Of a stretch of 64,000 bases of DNA, positions 9,669 through 21,277 are shown piece after piece (position 1 is the stretch's first letter; the number at the start of each line of letters is the position of its first letter). The notes beneath the pieces are model-generated. The model saw only the letters and a list, made by a program, of their open reading frames with translations. It did not search any database and was not told the origin of the DNA. This stretch comes from Dactylosporangium sp. AC04546. GTDB taxonomy: Bacteria > Actinomycetota > Actinomycetes > Mycobacteriales > Micromonosporaceae. The stretch covers positions 13,157 to 77,156 of the forward strand of contig NZ_JAHYSG010000057.1 of NCBI RefSeq assembly GCF_022095675.1, given 5' to 3'. A program made the translations under genes and the position numbers.

Positions 9669-10810
9669 CCGACCGAATAGTGCGGCTCGCGAATTTCGTC
9701 ATGCCCCGATCCGGGGGGCTGCGCACCGCGCTCCGGGCCCTCGGCGAGGGCTACCTGGCCGCCGGTCACGAGCCGGTGCTGATCGTGCCCGGGGAGCGGT
9801 ACTCCGACGAGCAGACGTCGCAGGGCCGGGTGATCACGCTGCCCGGCCCGGTCGTCCCCTTCACCGGCGGGTACCGCGTGCTCATCCACCGCCGCCGGCT
9901 GGCCGCGCTGCTCGACGAGCTCGCCCCGGACCGCCTGGAGGTCTCCGACCGGTTCACGCTGCGCTGGACCGGCCGCTGGGCCCGCGAGCGGGGCATTCCG
10001 TCGGTGATGGTGTCCCACGAGAGCCTGGCCGGGCTGCTGACCTTCGCCGGCCGCCTGGGCTCGGTGTGGGCCGACCACCTCAACACCCGCAGCTTCGGCG
10101 CCTACGACACCGTCCTGTGCACCACCTCCTGGGCCGCCGCCGAGTTCCGCCGCATCGGCGCCGAGAACCTGGTCCAGGTGCCGCTCGGCGTCGACCTCGA
10201 CCTGTTCAACCCGGGCCGCTACGACGCGTCCCTGCGCGACCGCTACGCGCGCCCCGAGCAGACGCTGCTCGTCCACTGCGGCCGGCTCTCGCAGGAGAAG
10301 CGCCCCGAGCGTTCGATCGACGCCCTGGTGGCCCTCCGCGCGCAGGGTGTCGACGCGGTCCTGGTGGTCGCCGGCGACGGCCCGCTCCGCGCCCGGCTCC
10401 AGGAGCAGGCCCAGGGCCACGCCGTGCACTTCATGGAGTTCGTCACCGAGCGCACCGCCGTCGCCGCCCTGCTGGCGACCGCCGACGTGGTGATCGCGCC
10501 CGGCCCGATCGAGACGTTCGGCCTGGCGGCGCTGGAGGCGCTGGCCTGCGGCACGCCGGTCGTGGTGGACGCGGCGTCCGCGCTCCCCGAGGTGATCGGC
10601 CAGGCCGGCGCCGCGGTGCGTGACGATTTCGCGGGAGGTGTACTTCAGGTGCTCACGCGCCCCACCCCCTCCCGCCGCGCCGCGGCCCGGTCGCGGGCCG
10701 AGGAATTCTCGTGGCCGGCGGCGGTCTCCGGCTTCCTGGCCGTCCACAACAGCCCGCCCGCCGTGGCGCCGGCCCCGGTGGACGCCCCGTCGGCGGTGAC
10801 AGTGCCATGA
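9665..10810 (+). CDS. GT4 glycosyltransferase, PimC-like mannosyltransferase
   Basis: This 381-residue protein has the N-terminal signature LANFVMPRSGGLRTAL and the segment LEVSDRFTLRWTGRWARERG, both typical of PimC-type phosphatidylinositol mannoside mannosyltransferases. The donor site has HCGRLSQEKRPERS and the EX7E-type ETFGLAALEALACG. Together with the upstream MgtA-like gene it probably decorates a lipid with mannose. The start overlaps the previous stop by 4 nt. It is followed by a coupled 28-codon reading frame and an SGNH hydrolase, so the group may build and trim a cell-envelope glycolipid. Confidence 0.78.
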   Translation: MTDRIVRLANFVMPRSGGLRTALRALGEGYLAAGHEPVLIVPGERYSDEQTSQGRVITLPGPVVPFTGGYRVLIHRRRLAALLDELAPDRLEVSDRFTLRWTGRWARERGIPSVMVSHESLAGLLTFAGRLGSVWADHLNTRSFGAYDTVLCTTSWAAAEFRRIGAENLVQVPLGVDLDLFNPGRYDASLRDRYARPEQTLLVHCGRLSQEKRPERSIDALVALRAQGVDAVLVVAGDGPLRARLQEQAQGHAVHFMEFVTERTAVAALLATADVVIAPGPIETFGLAALEALACGTPVVVDAASALPEVIGQAGAAVRDDFAGGVLQVLTRPTPSRRAAARSRAEEFSWPAAVSGFLAVHNSPPAVAPAPVDAPSAVTVP

Positions 10811-10893
10811 CCGGTCCGGAGCGCAGCGGAGGGGCCGGTCATCAGAGGCTCAGCATGAAGGCGTGCGGCTGGAGCGGAGCGGAGGACGCATGA
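10807..10893 (+). CDS. Possible 28-residue coupled small ORF
   Basis: An ATG that overlaps the PimC-like stop (ATGA) opens a 28-codon frame whose TGA overlaps the ATG of the SGNH hydrolase (ATGA again). The peptide begins [13 protein letters not shown] and contains a second Met and a Cys. It resembles nothing I know. It may simply pass ribosomes from one gene to the next, and the imperfectly repeated GGAGCGSAGCGGAGG motif in it also supplies the Shine-Dalgarno site of the hydrolase. It may not make a functional product. Confidence 0.35.
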   Translation: MTGPERSGGAGHQRLSMKACGWSGAEDA

Positions 10894-11732
10894 CCGTCTT
10901 CGCGGCCCTGGGGGACTCGACCACGGCGGGCTTCGGCGACCGGATGCCGGACGGCACGTGGCGGGGATGGGCCCCGATCCTGGCCGAGGCGGTGGGCGCC
11001 CGGCTGCACAACTTCGCGACCAGCGGCGCCCGCGCGCACGACGTGGAGCACCATCAGCTGCCCCGCGCCGTGGCGCTGCAGCCGGACGTCGCCGCGGTGC
11101 TCATCGGTACCAACGACACCCTCCGCGACCCGTTCGACGCCCAGCGGCTGTCCGGCCACCTCGAACGCACGGTCGCCACGCTGCGCGCCGGCGGCGCCGA
11201 GGTGCTGACCATCCGGCTGCCCGACCCGGGCCGGATGTTCGGCCTGCCGGGCCCGCTGGCCCGCCCGCTGGCCCGCCGCATGGCGGAGCTGAACGCGGTC
11301 GCCGACCTGGTCGCCGCCCGGTACGACACGGTCCACTTCGACGCCGCGGGCGACGCCCGCTCGTACGACCGGCGCATGTGGAGCGTCGACCGCCTGCACC
11401 CGAGCGAGCGTGGCCACCGATTCCTGGCCTGCTCGTTCTACGACCTGCTGCTCGAGCGCGGCTCGGGCTTCGCCCGCACCGGCGAGCGCCCGGACCCCGA
11501 CCCGAGCAGCCCGCCCCCGTCCCGCGCCGCGATGATCCTGTGGATGGCCACCGCCGGTACCCGCTGGATGATCCGCCGCTCGACCGACCTCCTCCCGGGC
11601 CTGCTCCGCCTCGCCTGGTCGGAGTGGCGTCACGGCTCCCCGATGGCGCCGGCCGACCTGCTGGACCTCCAGCTCCCGGACTCGGTCCGCGACGCCGTCC
11701 GCGGCGACAACGTGTCGGGCAAGGTGGCCTGA
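10890..11732 (+). CDS. SGNH/GDSL-family hydrolase (esterase/lipase-like)
   Basis: This 280-residue protein has block [14 protein letters not shown] with the nucleophile Ser near residue 10, block [13 protein letters not shown], and block [11 protein letters not shown] with the Asp-x-x-His pair. This is the SGNH fold of esterases and acyl hydrolases. No signal peptide is visible, so the enzyme appears cytoplasmic. About 90 C-terminal residues beyond the catalytic domain are proline- and tryptophan-containing and of unknown role. GGAGGA precedes the ATG. Its position after two mannosyltransferases suggests a glycolipid or acyl ester substrate, which is inference. Confidence 0.82.
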   Translation: MTVFAALGDSTTAGFGDRMPDGTWRGWAPILAEAVGARLHNFATSGARAHDVEHHQLPRAVALQPDVAAVLIGTNDTLRDPFDAQRLSGHLERTVATLRAGGAEVLTIRLPDPGRMFGLPGPLARPLARRMAELNAVADLVAARYDTVHFDAAGDARSYDRRMWSVDRLHPSERGHRFLACSFYDLLLERGSGFARTGERPDPDPSSPPPSRAAMILWMATAGTRWMIRRSTDLLPGLLRLAWSEWRHGSPMAPADLLDLQLPDSVRDAVRGDNVSGKVA

Positions 11733-11757
11733 CCGCCCGCGGTTCCCGCTGCATCAT

Positions 11758-11763
11758 TAGGGT
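11758..11763 (+). promoter_or_regulatory. -10 box of leaderless rph promoter
   Basis: TAGGGT, then seven bases, then the ATG of rph at 11771. The spacing is the same as at mec, orn, the DUF2625 gene and the nitrilase-family gene. Confidence 0.55.
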
Positions 11764-11770
11764 GGGTGCC

Positions 11771-12499
11771 ATGGCTCGACCCGATGGACGCGCGTCCGAC
11801 CAACTCCGGCCCGTTTCGATCACCCGCCAGTGGAGCATGCACCCGGAGGGGTCCGTGCTCATCGAGTTCGGCGCCACGCGGGTCCTGTGCACCGCGAGCG
11901 TCACCGAGGGCGTCCCGCGCTGGCGGAAGGGCTCCGGCCTGGGCTGGCTCACCGCGGAGTACGCGATGCTGCCCCGCGCCACCACCACCCGCAGCGACCG
12001 CGAGAGCGTCAAGGGCAAGATCGGCGGCCGCACCCACGAGATCTCCCGGCTGATCGGCCGCAGCCTGCGCGCCTGCATCGACCTGAAGGCCCTCGGCGAG
12101 AACTCGATCGTCCTCGACTGCGACGTCCTGCAGGCCGACGGCGGCACCCGCACGGCCGCGATCACCGGCGCCTACGTGGCCCTCCACGACGCCGTGGCCT
12201 GGCTCGCCGCCCAGCGCAAGCTCGCCGGCAAGCCCTCCGAGGTCCTGCACCGCTCGGTCGCGGCCGTCAGCGTCGGCGTCATCGGCGGCGAGCCGCGCCT
12301 CGACCTGTGCTACGAGGAGGACGTGATCGCCGACGTCGACATGAACGTCGTCTGCACCGGCAACGGCGACTTCGTCGAGGTCCAGGGCACCGGCGAGCAG
12401 GGCGTCTTCTCCCGCGCCGAGCTCGACACCCTGGTCGACCTGGGTGCCCTGGGCTGCACCGAGCTCGCCGCCCTGCAGCAGAAGGCGATCGCCGGATGA
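11771..12499 (+). CDS. rph: Ribonuclease PH
   Basis: This 242-residue protein covers the full length of RNase PH, a phosphorolytic 3'-5' exoribonuclease that trims tRNA and other RNA 3' ends. Family motifs are visible: [20 protein letters not shown] at the start, [29 protein letters not shown] with phosphate-binding Arg, and [17 protein letters not shown]. The start is fixed by TAGGGT 7 nt upstream. The last bases overlap the rdgB ATG (ATGA). The rph-rdgB pair matches Rv1340-Rv1341. Confidence 0.96.
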   Translation: MARPDGRASDQLRPVSITRQWSMHPEGSVLIEFGATRVLCTASVTEGVPRWRKGSGLGWLTAEYAMLPRATTTRSDRESVKGKIGGRTHEISRLIGRSLRACIDLKALGENSIVLDCDVLQADGGTRTAAITGAYVALHDAVAWLAAQRKLAGKPSEVLHRSVAAVSVGVIGGEPRLDLCYEEDVIADVDMNVVCTGNGDFVEVQGTGEQGVFSRAELDTLVDLGALGCTELAALQQKAIAG

Positions 12500-13092
12500 G
12501 GCTCCTGCTGGCGACCCGCAACAAGAAGAAGCTCGTCGAGCTGCGCCGCGTCCTGGAGGAGGCCGCCAGCGACGTCGAACTCGTCGGCCTGGACGACGTG
12601 GACGAGTACCCGGAGTCCCCCGAGACCGGCCTCACCTTCGAGGAGAACGCCCTGCTGAAGGCCCGCGAGGCCGTCCAGTTCACGGGCCTGCCCAGCATCG
12701 CCGACGACTCCGGCCTGGCCGTCGACGCCCTGAACGGCATGCCGGGCGTCTTCTCGGCCCGCTGGTCCGGCCTGCCGAGCGGCACCCCGGGCCGCGACGA
12801 GGCCAACCTGAACCTGGTCCTGGCCCAGGTCGCCGACGTCCCCGACCAGCACCTGGGCGCCGCGTTCATCTGCGCCGCCGCCCTGGTCTGGCCCGACGGC
12901 CGCGAGGTCGTCGTCCGCGGCGACATGCCCGGCCACCTGGTCCGCGCCCCGCGCGGCGACGGCGGCTTCGGCTACGACCCGATCTTCGTCGCGGAGGGCT
13001 ACGACCGCACGACGGCCGAACTCTCCCCGACCGAGAAGGACGCCATCAGCCACCGCGGCAAGGCCTTCCGAGCCCTGGCCGAACACCTGTAG
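12496..13092 (+). CDS. rdgB: RdgB/HAM1-family XTP/dITP pyrophosphatase
   Basis: This 198-residue protein begins [18 protein letters not shown] with the family's T-x-N-x-x-K motif, followed by [35 protein letters not shown] and GGFGYDPIF. It hydrolyses non-canonical purine triphosphates to monophosphates and keeps them out of DNA and RNA. It is translationally coupled to rph by a 4-nt overlap. A strong hairpin (13165-13193) lies 72 bp after the stop. Confidence 0.96.
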   Translation: MRLLLATRNKKKLVELRRVLEEAASDVELVGLDDVDEYPESPETGLTFEENALLKAREAVQFTGLPSIADDSGLAVDALNGMPGVFSARWSGLPSGTPGRDEANLNLVLAQVADVPDQHLGAAFICAAALVWPDGREVVVRGDMPGHLVRAPRGDGGFGYDPIFVAEGYDRTTAELSPTEKDAISHRGKAFRALAEHL

Positions 13093-13164
13093 CTCCGCCA
13101 CTGACTCCGCCACCGCCCACGTTCCCGGCGGCCGGCCACAACGCTCGTCACACGCTCACCCTCG

Positions 13165-13193
13165 CCGCGCGGCACCCAACTGGTGCCGCGCGG
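13165..13193. terminator. Hairpin terminator between rdgB and hutH
   Basis: A perfect 12-bp stem CCGCGCGGCACC / GGTGCCGCGCGG with a 5-nt loop lies between convergent rdgB and hutH. There is no T-tract, as is common in actinobacteria. It could serve both strands. Confidence 0.55.
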
Positions 13194-13266
13194 TTGTCGT
13201 CTCCGCCGGCCCGCGCCCTGCCGCGCCGCCGACTGCCCGCGCCCCCGCGCTTCGGGATTGCCCGCG

Positions 13267-13336
13267 CCTGGCTGCCCGCGCCTGGCTGCCCGCGCCTGGC
13301 TGCCCGCGCCTGGCTGCCCGCGCCTGGCTGCCCGCG
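13267..13336. repeat. Five perfect tandem copies of a 14-bp repeat
   Basis: The unit CCTGGCTGCCCGCG repeats five times without a mismatch, flanked on both sides by decaying partial copies (for example GCTGCCCGCG near 13343-13352). It sits in the 360-bp gap (13093-13452) between convergent rdgB and hutH. Apart from the hairpin I see no other function in that gap. A unit length not divisible by three argues against a coding repeat. Confidence 0.85.
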
Positions 13337-13452
13337 CCGCCGGCTGCCCGCGCTGCCCCGCTGCCCCGCCGCCGTGTCGCCGTGTGTGGCCGCCCGCCCG
13401 TGTCTGGCCGACTCGCATTCCCTGGCGGGCTCTCCCTCCGGCCGGCTTCCGG

Positions 13453-14973
13453 TCAGGCGAGCGGGCCGGCCTCGCGCTCGATCCCGGCTCTCAGGTCGCG
13501 CGACCAGATCAGCGCGCGGGCCGACTCCAGCACCGGAGCGAGGAACACGTCCGGCCCCGGGCCGCCCGCGAACCGCTCGACCGTCGCCACCGCGAGCCGC
13601 CCGGCAGGCGAGGGCTCGAGCGGCGCGCGCAGCTGGATGCCCCGGACGGCCGACAGCAGCTCGACGGCCAGGATGCTGCACAGGTTGTCGAGCACGGTCC
13701 GCAGTTTGCGCGTCGCGGCCCACCCCATCGAGACGTGGTCCTCCTGCATGCCCGACGTCGGGAGCGAGTCGACGCTGGCCGGCGCGGCCAGCCGCCGGTT
13801 CTCCGCCACGATGCCGGCTGCCGTGTACTGCGCGATCATCAGCCCCGAGTTCACCCCCGCGTCCGGCGTGAGGAACGGCGGCAGGTCCCGCGAGCGGCAC
13901 ACGTCGAGCAGCCGGTCGACCCGCCGCTCCGCGATCGCGCCCACCTCGGCGGCCGCGATCGCCAGGTAGTCGGCGGCGAACCCGAGCGGCGCCCCGTGGA
14001 AGTTCCCCGTCGACTCCACCCGCCCGTCCGGCAGGACCACCGGGTTGTCGACGATCGAGCGCAGCTCCCGCGCCGCCACGGTCGTGGCGAACTCGAGTGT
14101 GTCGCGCGCGGCCCCCGCCACCTGCGGCGCGCACCGCATCGAGTACGCGTCCTGGACCGCGTGCACCAGGTCGTCGCGGTGCGAGTCCATGATCGGCGAG
14201 TCCTGGAGCAGCCGGTGGATGTTCGCCGCCGACGCCGCCTGCCCGGGGTGCGGCCGGATCGTGTGCAGTTCGGGCATGAACGGCCGATACGACCCGAGCA
14301 TCGCCTCGATCGACAGCGCCGCCGTCACGTCGGCCATCGTGAACAGGTGCGCGGCGTCCTCGATGGCCATGAGCAGCATGCCCAGCATGCCGTCGGTGCC
14401 GTTGATGAGCGCCAGCCCCTCCTTCGACGACAGCTCGATCGGCTTCACGCCGGCGTCGAGCGCGCTGAGCCGCGTGCCGTCCTTCGCCAGCACCCAGCCC
14501 TCGCCGATGAGCACGAGCGCGCAGTGGGCCAGCGGCGCGAGGTCGCCCGAGGCGCCGAGCGAGCCGTGCTCGGGGACCCAGGGCGTGATGTCGGCGTTGA
14601 GCAGGTCGACCAGCGCCTGGGCGACGTCGGGGCGCACTCCGGACCGACCCATCGCCAGCGACCGCACCCGCAGCAGCATCATCGCCCGGACCACCTCACG
14701 GGGCATGGGCGCGCCGATGCCGGCGGCGTGCGACCGGATCAGCGCGTGCTGCAACTCGGCCCGCCGCTCCGGGGCGATGAACGTGTTGGCCAGCGCCCCG
14801 AACCCGGTCGACACCCCATACACGGGCCGCCCGTCCCGTTCGATGGCGTCGACGATGGACCGGCTCGCGCGCATGGCGTCGAGCGCGTCCGGCGCGAGGG
14901 TCACCCGCGCGTTGCCCCGGGCGACCGCGATGAGGTCGGCGGGACTGATGCCAGAGGCGGTGATGGTGATCAA
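13453..14973 (-). CDS. hutH: Histidine ammonia-lyase
   Basis: This 506-residue protein carries the MIO cofactor triad Ala141-Ser142-Gly143 in [14 protein letters not shown], and [12 protein letters not shown] at 52-63 with the catalytic Tyr. It deaminates histidine to urocanate, the first step of the hut pathway. The start is a TTG (14973-14971) overlapping the hutI stop as TTGA; it gives the normal family N-terminus, with GGGGAG just upstream. It is the last gene of the minus-strand operon and the only one with a TTG, so coupling to hutI probably drives its translation. Confidence 0.94.
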   Translation of the reverse strand: MITITASGISPADLIAVARGNARVTLAPDALDAMRASRSIVDAIERDGRPVYGVSTGFGALANTFIAPERRAELQHALIRSHAAGIGAPMPREVVRAMMLLRVRSLAMGRSGVRPDVAQALVDLLNADITPWVPEHGSLGASGDLAPLAHCALVLIGEGWVLAKDGTRLSALDAGVKPIELSSKEGLALINGTDGMLGMLLMAIEDAAHLFTMADVTAALSIEAMLGSYRPFMPELHTIRPHPGQAASAANIHRLLQDSPIMDSHRDDLVHAVQDAYSMRCAPQVAGAARDTLEFATTVAARELRSIVDNPVVLPDGRVESTGNFHGAPLGFAADYLAIAAAEVGAIAERRVDRLLDVCRSRDLPPFLTPDAGVNSGLMIAQYTAAGIVAENRRLAAPASVDSLPTSGMQEDHVSMGWAATRKLRTVLDNLCSILAVELLSAVRGIQLRAPLEPSPAGRLAVATVERFAGGPGPDVFLAPVLESARALIWSRDLRAGIEREAGPLA

Positions 14974-16139
14974 ACCAGCTCCCCATTGAGCACGACGGTG
15001 GTCGTCAGCGGTACCCCCGGCCGGTAGGCCAGGTGCAGATGGGACGGCGCGTCGAGCACGACCAGGTCGGCCCGCGCCCCGACGGTGAGGTGCCCGATGT
15101 CGTCGCGCCGCAGGGCGGCCGCCCCGCCGCGCGTCGCGGCCAGCACGGCCTCGGCCGGCGTCATCGCCATCTCGCGGACGGCGAGCGCGATGCAGAACGG
15201 CATCGAGGTCGTATACGACGAGCCCGGGTTGCAGTCGGTGGCGAGCGCGACCGTGGCGCCCGCGTCGAGCAGCGCCCGCGCCGGCGGATACGGCGACCGG
15301 GTGGAGAACTCCGCCCCGGGCAGCAGCGTGGCGACGGTGGACGAGCCGGCCAGGGCGTCGATGTCGGCGCGGCTCAGGTGGGTGCAGTGGTCGGCCGAGG
15401 CCGCGTTCAGCTCGACGGCGAGCCGCACCCCGGGCCCCTCCGTCAGCTGGTTGGCGTGGATGCGCACCCCGAGCCCGGCGTCGGCGCCGACGGTGAGGAT
15501 CGCCCGGGAGTGATCGGCGTCGAACGCCCCCCGCTCGCAGAACACGTCGATCCACCGGGCGCCGGCCGCCCGGGCCGCCGTCAGCATCGGCCCGCAGACC
15601 AGGCTCACGTAGTCGTCGGTCCGGTCCGCATACTCACCCGGCACCACGTGCGCACCCAGGAACGTCGTCTCGGCGCTGAACTCCCGCGCGACCCGCAGCG
15701 AGCGGGCCTCGTCGGCCACGGTCAGCCCGTATCCCGACTTGATCTCCATCGTGGTCGTGCCCTGCCGCAGCGCCTCGCCCCGCAGCCGGGCCACGTTGGT
15801 GCGCAGCTGCTCGTCGCTCGCCGCCCGGGTGGCGCCGACGGTCGTGCGGATGCCCCCGCCCGTGTAGGGCTGGCCGGCCATCCGTGCCGCGAACTCCGCC
15901 GCCCGGTCCCCGGCGAACACCGGGTGGGCATGGCTGTCGACGAACCCGGGCAGCACCGCGCCGCCCCCGGCGTCGACCCGCGCGTCGGCCGCCGGAGCGT
16001 CCGCGGCCCGGCCGATCCACTCGACCCGCCGCTCGTCGACGACCAGCGCCGCGTTGCGCCGGATGCCGAGCGGACCCTCGCCCCAGACCGGGTTCCCGGT
16101 GACCAGCTCACCGATGTTGGTGATGAGCAGCGACCTCAT
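14970..16139 (-). CDS. hutI: Imidazolonepropionase
   Basis: This 389-residue amidohydrolase-superfamily enzyme has the metal motif DSHAHPVF (His70, His72), [17 protein letters not shown] and the later ATDCNPGSS containing the metal-binding Asp. It opens imidazolone propionate to N-formimino-L-glutamate, the third hut step. The ATG overlaps the hutF stop (ATGA) and its own TGA overlaps the hutH TTG. Length and motifs are standard. Confidence 0.95.
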   Translation of the reverse strand: MRSLLITNIGELVTGNPVWGEGPLGIRRNAALVVDERRVEWIGRAADAPAADARVDAGGGAVLPGFVDSHAHPVFAGDRAAEFAARMAGQPYTGGGIRTTVGATRAASDEQLRTNVARLRGEALRQGTTTMEIKSGYGLTVADEARSLRVAREFSAETTFLGAHVVPGEYADRTDDYVSLVCGPMLTAARAAGARWIDVFCERGAFDADHSRAILTVGADAGLGVRIHANQLTEGPGVRLAVELNAASADHCTHLSRADIDALAGSSTVATLLPGAEFSTRSPYPPARALLDAGATVALATDCNPGSSYTTSMPFCIALAVREMAMTPAEAVLAATRGGAAALRRDDIGHLTVGARADLVVLDAPSHLHLAYRPGVPLTTTVVLNGELV

Positions 16140-17461
16140 CGGATCGCCTCCACCAGGGCGCGGCCGATGTCGGGCAGTGCGGTGTGGACGCCGTCGCGGA
16201 CCACGGCGCGCCCGTCGGCCACGACGTGCCGGACGTCGGCGGCGGCCGCGACGAACGCGATCGCGTCCAGCTCGGCGCCCGCGGTGCGGCGCGAGTCGAG
16301 GGCCACCGTCACGAGGTCGGCCCGGGCTCCGGGGGTGATGCTGCCGGCGTCGGGCCAGCCGAGCGACGCGTGGCCGGCCATGGTCGCCGCGTCGAGCAGC
16401 TCGGCGCCGGTGAAGTGCCCGCGGTGCTCGGTGTGCAGCCGCTCGTGCATCTCGACACCCCGGGCCTCCTCGAACAGGTCGACCACCGCGTGGCTGTCGC
16501 TGCCGAGGCTGAGCGGGCTGCCCGCGTCGACGAGCGCCCGCGCGTGGCCGATCCCGTCGGCGAGGTCCCGCTCGGTCGTCGGGCAGAAGCACACCCCGGT
16601 GCCCGTGTCACCGAGCTCGCTGCGATCGGTGTCGGTGAGGTGTGTGGCGTGCACGGCCGTGACCCGCTCGCCGAGCAGGCCGCGGTCGGCGAGCAGCTCC
16701 GTCGGCGTGCAGCCGTGCCGGGCATGACAGGCCTCGTTCTCCGCCCGCTGCTCGGACAGGTGCAGGTGGGTCGGCAGGCCCTCGGTCCGTGTCGCGAACA
16801 CGCCCAGCACGTCCGCCGGCACCGCCCGCACGCTGTGCGCCGCCGCCCCGACCCGGGCGTGCGGGCCGGCCTTCAGCCGCTCGAAGCGGTCGGACCAGGC
16901 GTCGAGGGAGCCGTCGCCGAAGCGCAGCTGCACACCTTCGAGCGGCCGGCCGTCGACGCCCGCCGTCAGGTACAACGTGTCGAGCAGCGTGATCCGGATC
17001 CCCACGTCGGCGGCCGCGGCGAGCAGCGCCTGACCCATGGCGTTCGGGTCGTCGTACGGCCGGCCGCCCGGCCCGTGGTGCAGGTAGTGGAACTCGCCCA
17101 CGCACGTGATGCCGGCGAGCGCCATCTCGGCATACACCGCCCGCGCCAGTGCGTAGTAGGAATCTGGGTCGAGGGCGGACGCGACGGAGTACATCTGCTG
17201 CCGCCAGGTCCAGAACGTGCCCCGGCCGTGCTGTGTGCGCCCGCGGAGGGCCCGGTGGAAGGCGTGCGAGTGGGCGTTGGCGAGGCCGGGCAGGGTCAGC
17301 CCGGGCAGCCGGACCGCGCCCTCGGCCGCGCCCACCGGGGTGTTCGGCGTCACCGCGGTGAACCGGCCGCCGGCGATCTCCACCAGCACGTCGTCGGCGG
17401 CGCCGGTGGGCAGCCAGGCGTGCGCGCAGTGGTAGCGCGTCACGGGCGGGTTCACTGACAT
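16136..17461 (-). CDS. hutF: Formimidoylglutamate deiminase
   Basis: This 441-residue amidohydrolase-fold enzyme shows the metal motif [15 protein letters not shown], typical of HutF, followed by FWTWRQQMY and later [10 protein letters not shown]. HutF turns formiminoglutamate into N-formylglutamate and ammonia, so the pathway here is the two-step HutF route rather than HutG formiminoglutamase. The start overlaps the preceding M20 gene by 10 bp and the stop overlaps hutI by 4 bp. Confidence 0.93.
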   Translation of the reverse strand: MSVNPPVTRYHCAHAWLPTGAADDVLVEIAGGRFTAVTPNTPVGAAEGAVRLPGLTLPGLANAHSHAFHRALRGRTQHGRGTFWTWRQQMYSVASALDPDSYYALARAVYAEMALAGITCVGEFHYLHHGPGGRPYDDPNAMGQALLAAAADVGIRITLLDTLYLTAGVDGRPLEGVQLRFGDGSLDAWSDRFERLKAGPHARVGAAAHSVRAVPADVLGVFATRTEGLPTHLHLSEQRAENEACHARHGCTPTELLADRGLLGERVTAVHATHLTDTDRSELGDTGTGVCFCPTTERDLADGIGHARALVDAGSPLSLGSDSHAVVDLFEEARGVEMHERLHTEHRGHFTGAELLDAATMAGHASLGWPDAGSITPGARADLVTVALDSRRTAGAELDAIAFVAAAADVRHVVADGRAVVRDGVHTALPDIGRALVEAIR

Positions 17462-18656
17462 AGCCGTGCCAGCAGGTCGGTGAGCCGCTCCACACCGACG
17501 GCACAGTCGGCGGCGGACGCGGACTCCTGCGGGGCGTGGGACACACCGGTAGGGTTTCGCACGAACAGCATCGCGGTGTCGACGTGGCCGGCGAGCACCC
17601 CGGCATCGTGCCCGGCCCCGGTCGGCAGCACCGGGGCACCGAGCTCCTTGGCGGCCAGGCGGCTCACGTCGCCGGCGAACTCGACCTCGCCGGTCACCGA
17701 CTCGGCCGCCATCGCCACCCGGGTGCCGTCGAGCCGGGCCCGCTGCTCGGCACGCTGGTGGATGGTCTCGACGAGCCGCTCCAGCGTCATCTCGTCGGCG
17801 GCCCGGGCGTCGAGCCAGGCCGAGGCCCGCGCCGCGATCGCGTTTGTGGCGTTGGGCGCCACGTTGACCCGGCCGACGGTGGCGTGCGCGCCGTTCGCCC
17901 GGGCGACCTCGTCGGCGGCGAGGACGGTGTGGGCGAGCGTCAGCATCGGGTCGTGCCGGTCCGACATGCGGGTGGTGCCGGCGTGGTTGCCCTCGCCGGA
18001 GAAGTCGAAGCGATAGCGCCCGTGCGGCCAGATCGCGCTGGCCACGCCGACCGGCGCGCCGACGTGGTCGAGCGCCCGGCCCTGCTCGATGTGCAGCTCG
18101 ACGAACGCCGCCATGCGGTTGAGCCGCTCATGGTCAGGCCCGGCGCGGTCGGGGTCGAGCCCGGCGCGGCTCATCGCCTCGGCGAGGAACGTCCCGTCGC
18201 GGTCGCGCAGCCGCAGCGCCTTCGCCGGGTCGAACGCACCGGTCATCAGCCGCGATCCCAGGCACGGCACGCCGAACCGGGCGCCCTCCTCCTCGGTGAA
18301 CACGACCACCGCGAGCGGCCGGGCGGGCGTGACCCCGCGCTCGCGGAGCCGGTCGACCGCTAGCAGGCCGGACACCACACCGAGCGGCCCGTCGTAGCCG
18401 CCGCCGTGCGGCACCGAGTCGAGGTGGCTGCCGGTGACGACCGCCCCGTCCCCCTCGGGCTCGCCCCACCAGGCCCACAGGTTGCCGTTGCGGTCGATCT
18501 CCACCTCAAGGTCGCGGTCGAGTGCCTCCTCGACGAACCACTCGCGGCACACCAGGTCGGCGTCGGTCCACGAGTGGCGCAGGTAGCCCCCGTCGCCGCC
18601 CGCCCGCCCGATCGGGGTCAGCGAGCTCCACAGCGCGGCGAACCGCTCGGCGGTCA

Positions 18657-18660
<4 letters not shown>
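17452..18660 (-). CDS. M20-family amidohydrolase (allantoate amidohydrolase-like), probable N-formylglutamate deformylase of the hut pathway
   Basis: This 402-residue protein of the AllC/N-carbamoyl-amino-acid hydrolase branch of M20 has binuclear metal residues visible as [14 protein letters not shown] (His79, Asp90), [10 protein letters not shown] (Glu124/Glu125) and [11 protein letters not shown]. Annotation by similarity would say allantoate amidohydrolase, but no other purine-catabolism gene is near. It lies inside a tight hut operon that has hutF and no recognisable hutG, so N-formylglutamate is the more likely substrate. That assignment is inference from context. It overlaps hutU by 4 bp. 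Confidence 0.85.
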
Positions 18661-20306
<1,646 letters not shown>

Positions 20307-20318
20307 GGAACTCCTCGG

Positions 20319-21182
20319 TTAGGGCAGGAAAACCTGGCGGGTGGCGGCGGATCGCTCGAAGGCCTCGAGTCGCGCCTGGGTCTCGGTGGGGGCTGCGTCG
20401 CACATCGCCTGTAACAGCACGGTGACCATCGCCGACGGGGCGGTGTGCAGGTCGAACACCAGCCGCGAGCCCACCGCGGCCGGCAGGACCAGGTCGGACT
20501 CGGCGGCGGCGGGGCTGACCGGCGAGTCGGTCACCGTCACCACGCGCAGGCCGGCCGCGCGTGCCTCGCGCAGCGCGTCGACCGCCTCACGTGGATAGCG
20601 GGGCAGCACAAACGCCAGCATCGCAACTGCGCCCGCGGCGCGGGCCTGATCCAGCCGATCCGCGAGCAGGCTGCCCTGCTCCTGCACCAGGCGCACGTCG
20701 GGGTGGACCTTCGCCGCGAAGTAGCTGAACGAGCTCGCCAGGGCCGCCGCGGCGCGGATGCCGAAGACGGGCAGCGGGCGGCTCTCGACGAGCAGCCGGC
20801 CGGCCTCGGCCAGCGGTGCCGGGTCACGCAGGGTGTCGGACAGTCGCTGCAGGTTGGCGATCTCGGTGGCCAGCGCCTGCTGGAACTGGTTGCCGGAGCC
20901 GGTTTCCGGGTCTTCGTCCACTGTGGATGGATTGTGCTGATAACCGTCGAAGACGACCCGCAGCCGGTCGCGCAGCGCCGGATAGCCGTCGAACCCGAGG
21001 GCCGTGGCGAAGCGGGTGACGGACGGCTGGCTGACGCCGGCCAGCGCGGCGACGTCGCCGCTGGAGAGATAACCGGCCCGGTTGGCGTGATCGACCAGGC
21101 AGCGCGCGATGCGCCGCTGTGCGGGGGTCAGCCGCTGCCCGTCGAACAGCTCCAGCACCCGCTGGGCCGGGGAGGTCGTCAT
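20319..21182 (-). CDS. MurR/RpiR-family transcriptional regulator, probable hut regulator
   Basis: This 287-residue protein has an N-terminal HTH_6 domain (LTPAQRRIARCL...AALAGVSQPSVTRFATALGF, about 18-65) and a C-terminal SIS domain (about 125-260), normally used to sense a phosphosugar or small metabolite. It is the first gene of the hut operon, 12 bp before hutU, so control of histidine catabolism is likely by position. It differs from the GntR-type HutC of proteobacteria. A leaderless promoter is visible: TTGACG, 18 bp, TACAGT, 6 bp, ATG. Confidence 0.85.
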   Translation of the reverse strand: MTTSPAQRVLELFDGQRLTPAQRRIARCLVDHANRAGYLSSGDVAALAGVSQPSVTRFATALGFDGYPALRDRLRVVFDGYQHNPSTVDEDPETGSGNQFQQALATEIANLQRLSDTLRDPAPLAEAGRLLVESRPLPVFGIRAAAALASSFSYFAAKVHPDVRLVQEQGSLLADRLDQARAAGAVAMLAFVLPRYPREAVDALREARAAGLRVVTVTDSPVSPAAAESDLVLPAAVGSRLVFDLHTAPSAMVTVLLQAMCDAAPTETQARLEAFERSAATRQVFLP

Positions 21183-21188
21183 GGGTCG

Positions 21189-21218
21189 ACTGTATGCCTC
21201 CTTTCAGATTTGCGTCAA
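21189..21218 (-). promoter_or_regulatory. Promoter of the hut operon
   Basis: On the minus strand TTGACG (21218-21213) and TACAGT (21194-21189) are 18 bp apart, and the ATG of the RpiR-type gene follows after 6 bp, indicating a leaderless transcript. ATTCAGAAT (21231-21239), an odd-length palindrome, lies just upstream and could be part of an operator. Confidence 0.55.
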
Positions 21219-21277
21219 CTGCATGGAGTCATTCAGAATGGTGGCCGGAAGGGGGGACCTCATGGGACGCTCGGGAC

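Noticed and set aside
13267..13336. CRISPR array
   Set aside because: The repeats are 14 bp and directly abut with no spacers.
13183..15027. Long plus-strand frame across the tandem repeats and opposite hutH
   Set aside because: Composition is shadow-like, and hutH on the minus strand has the MIO triad and normal length.
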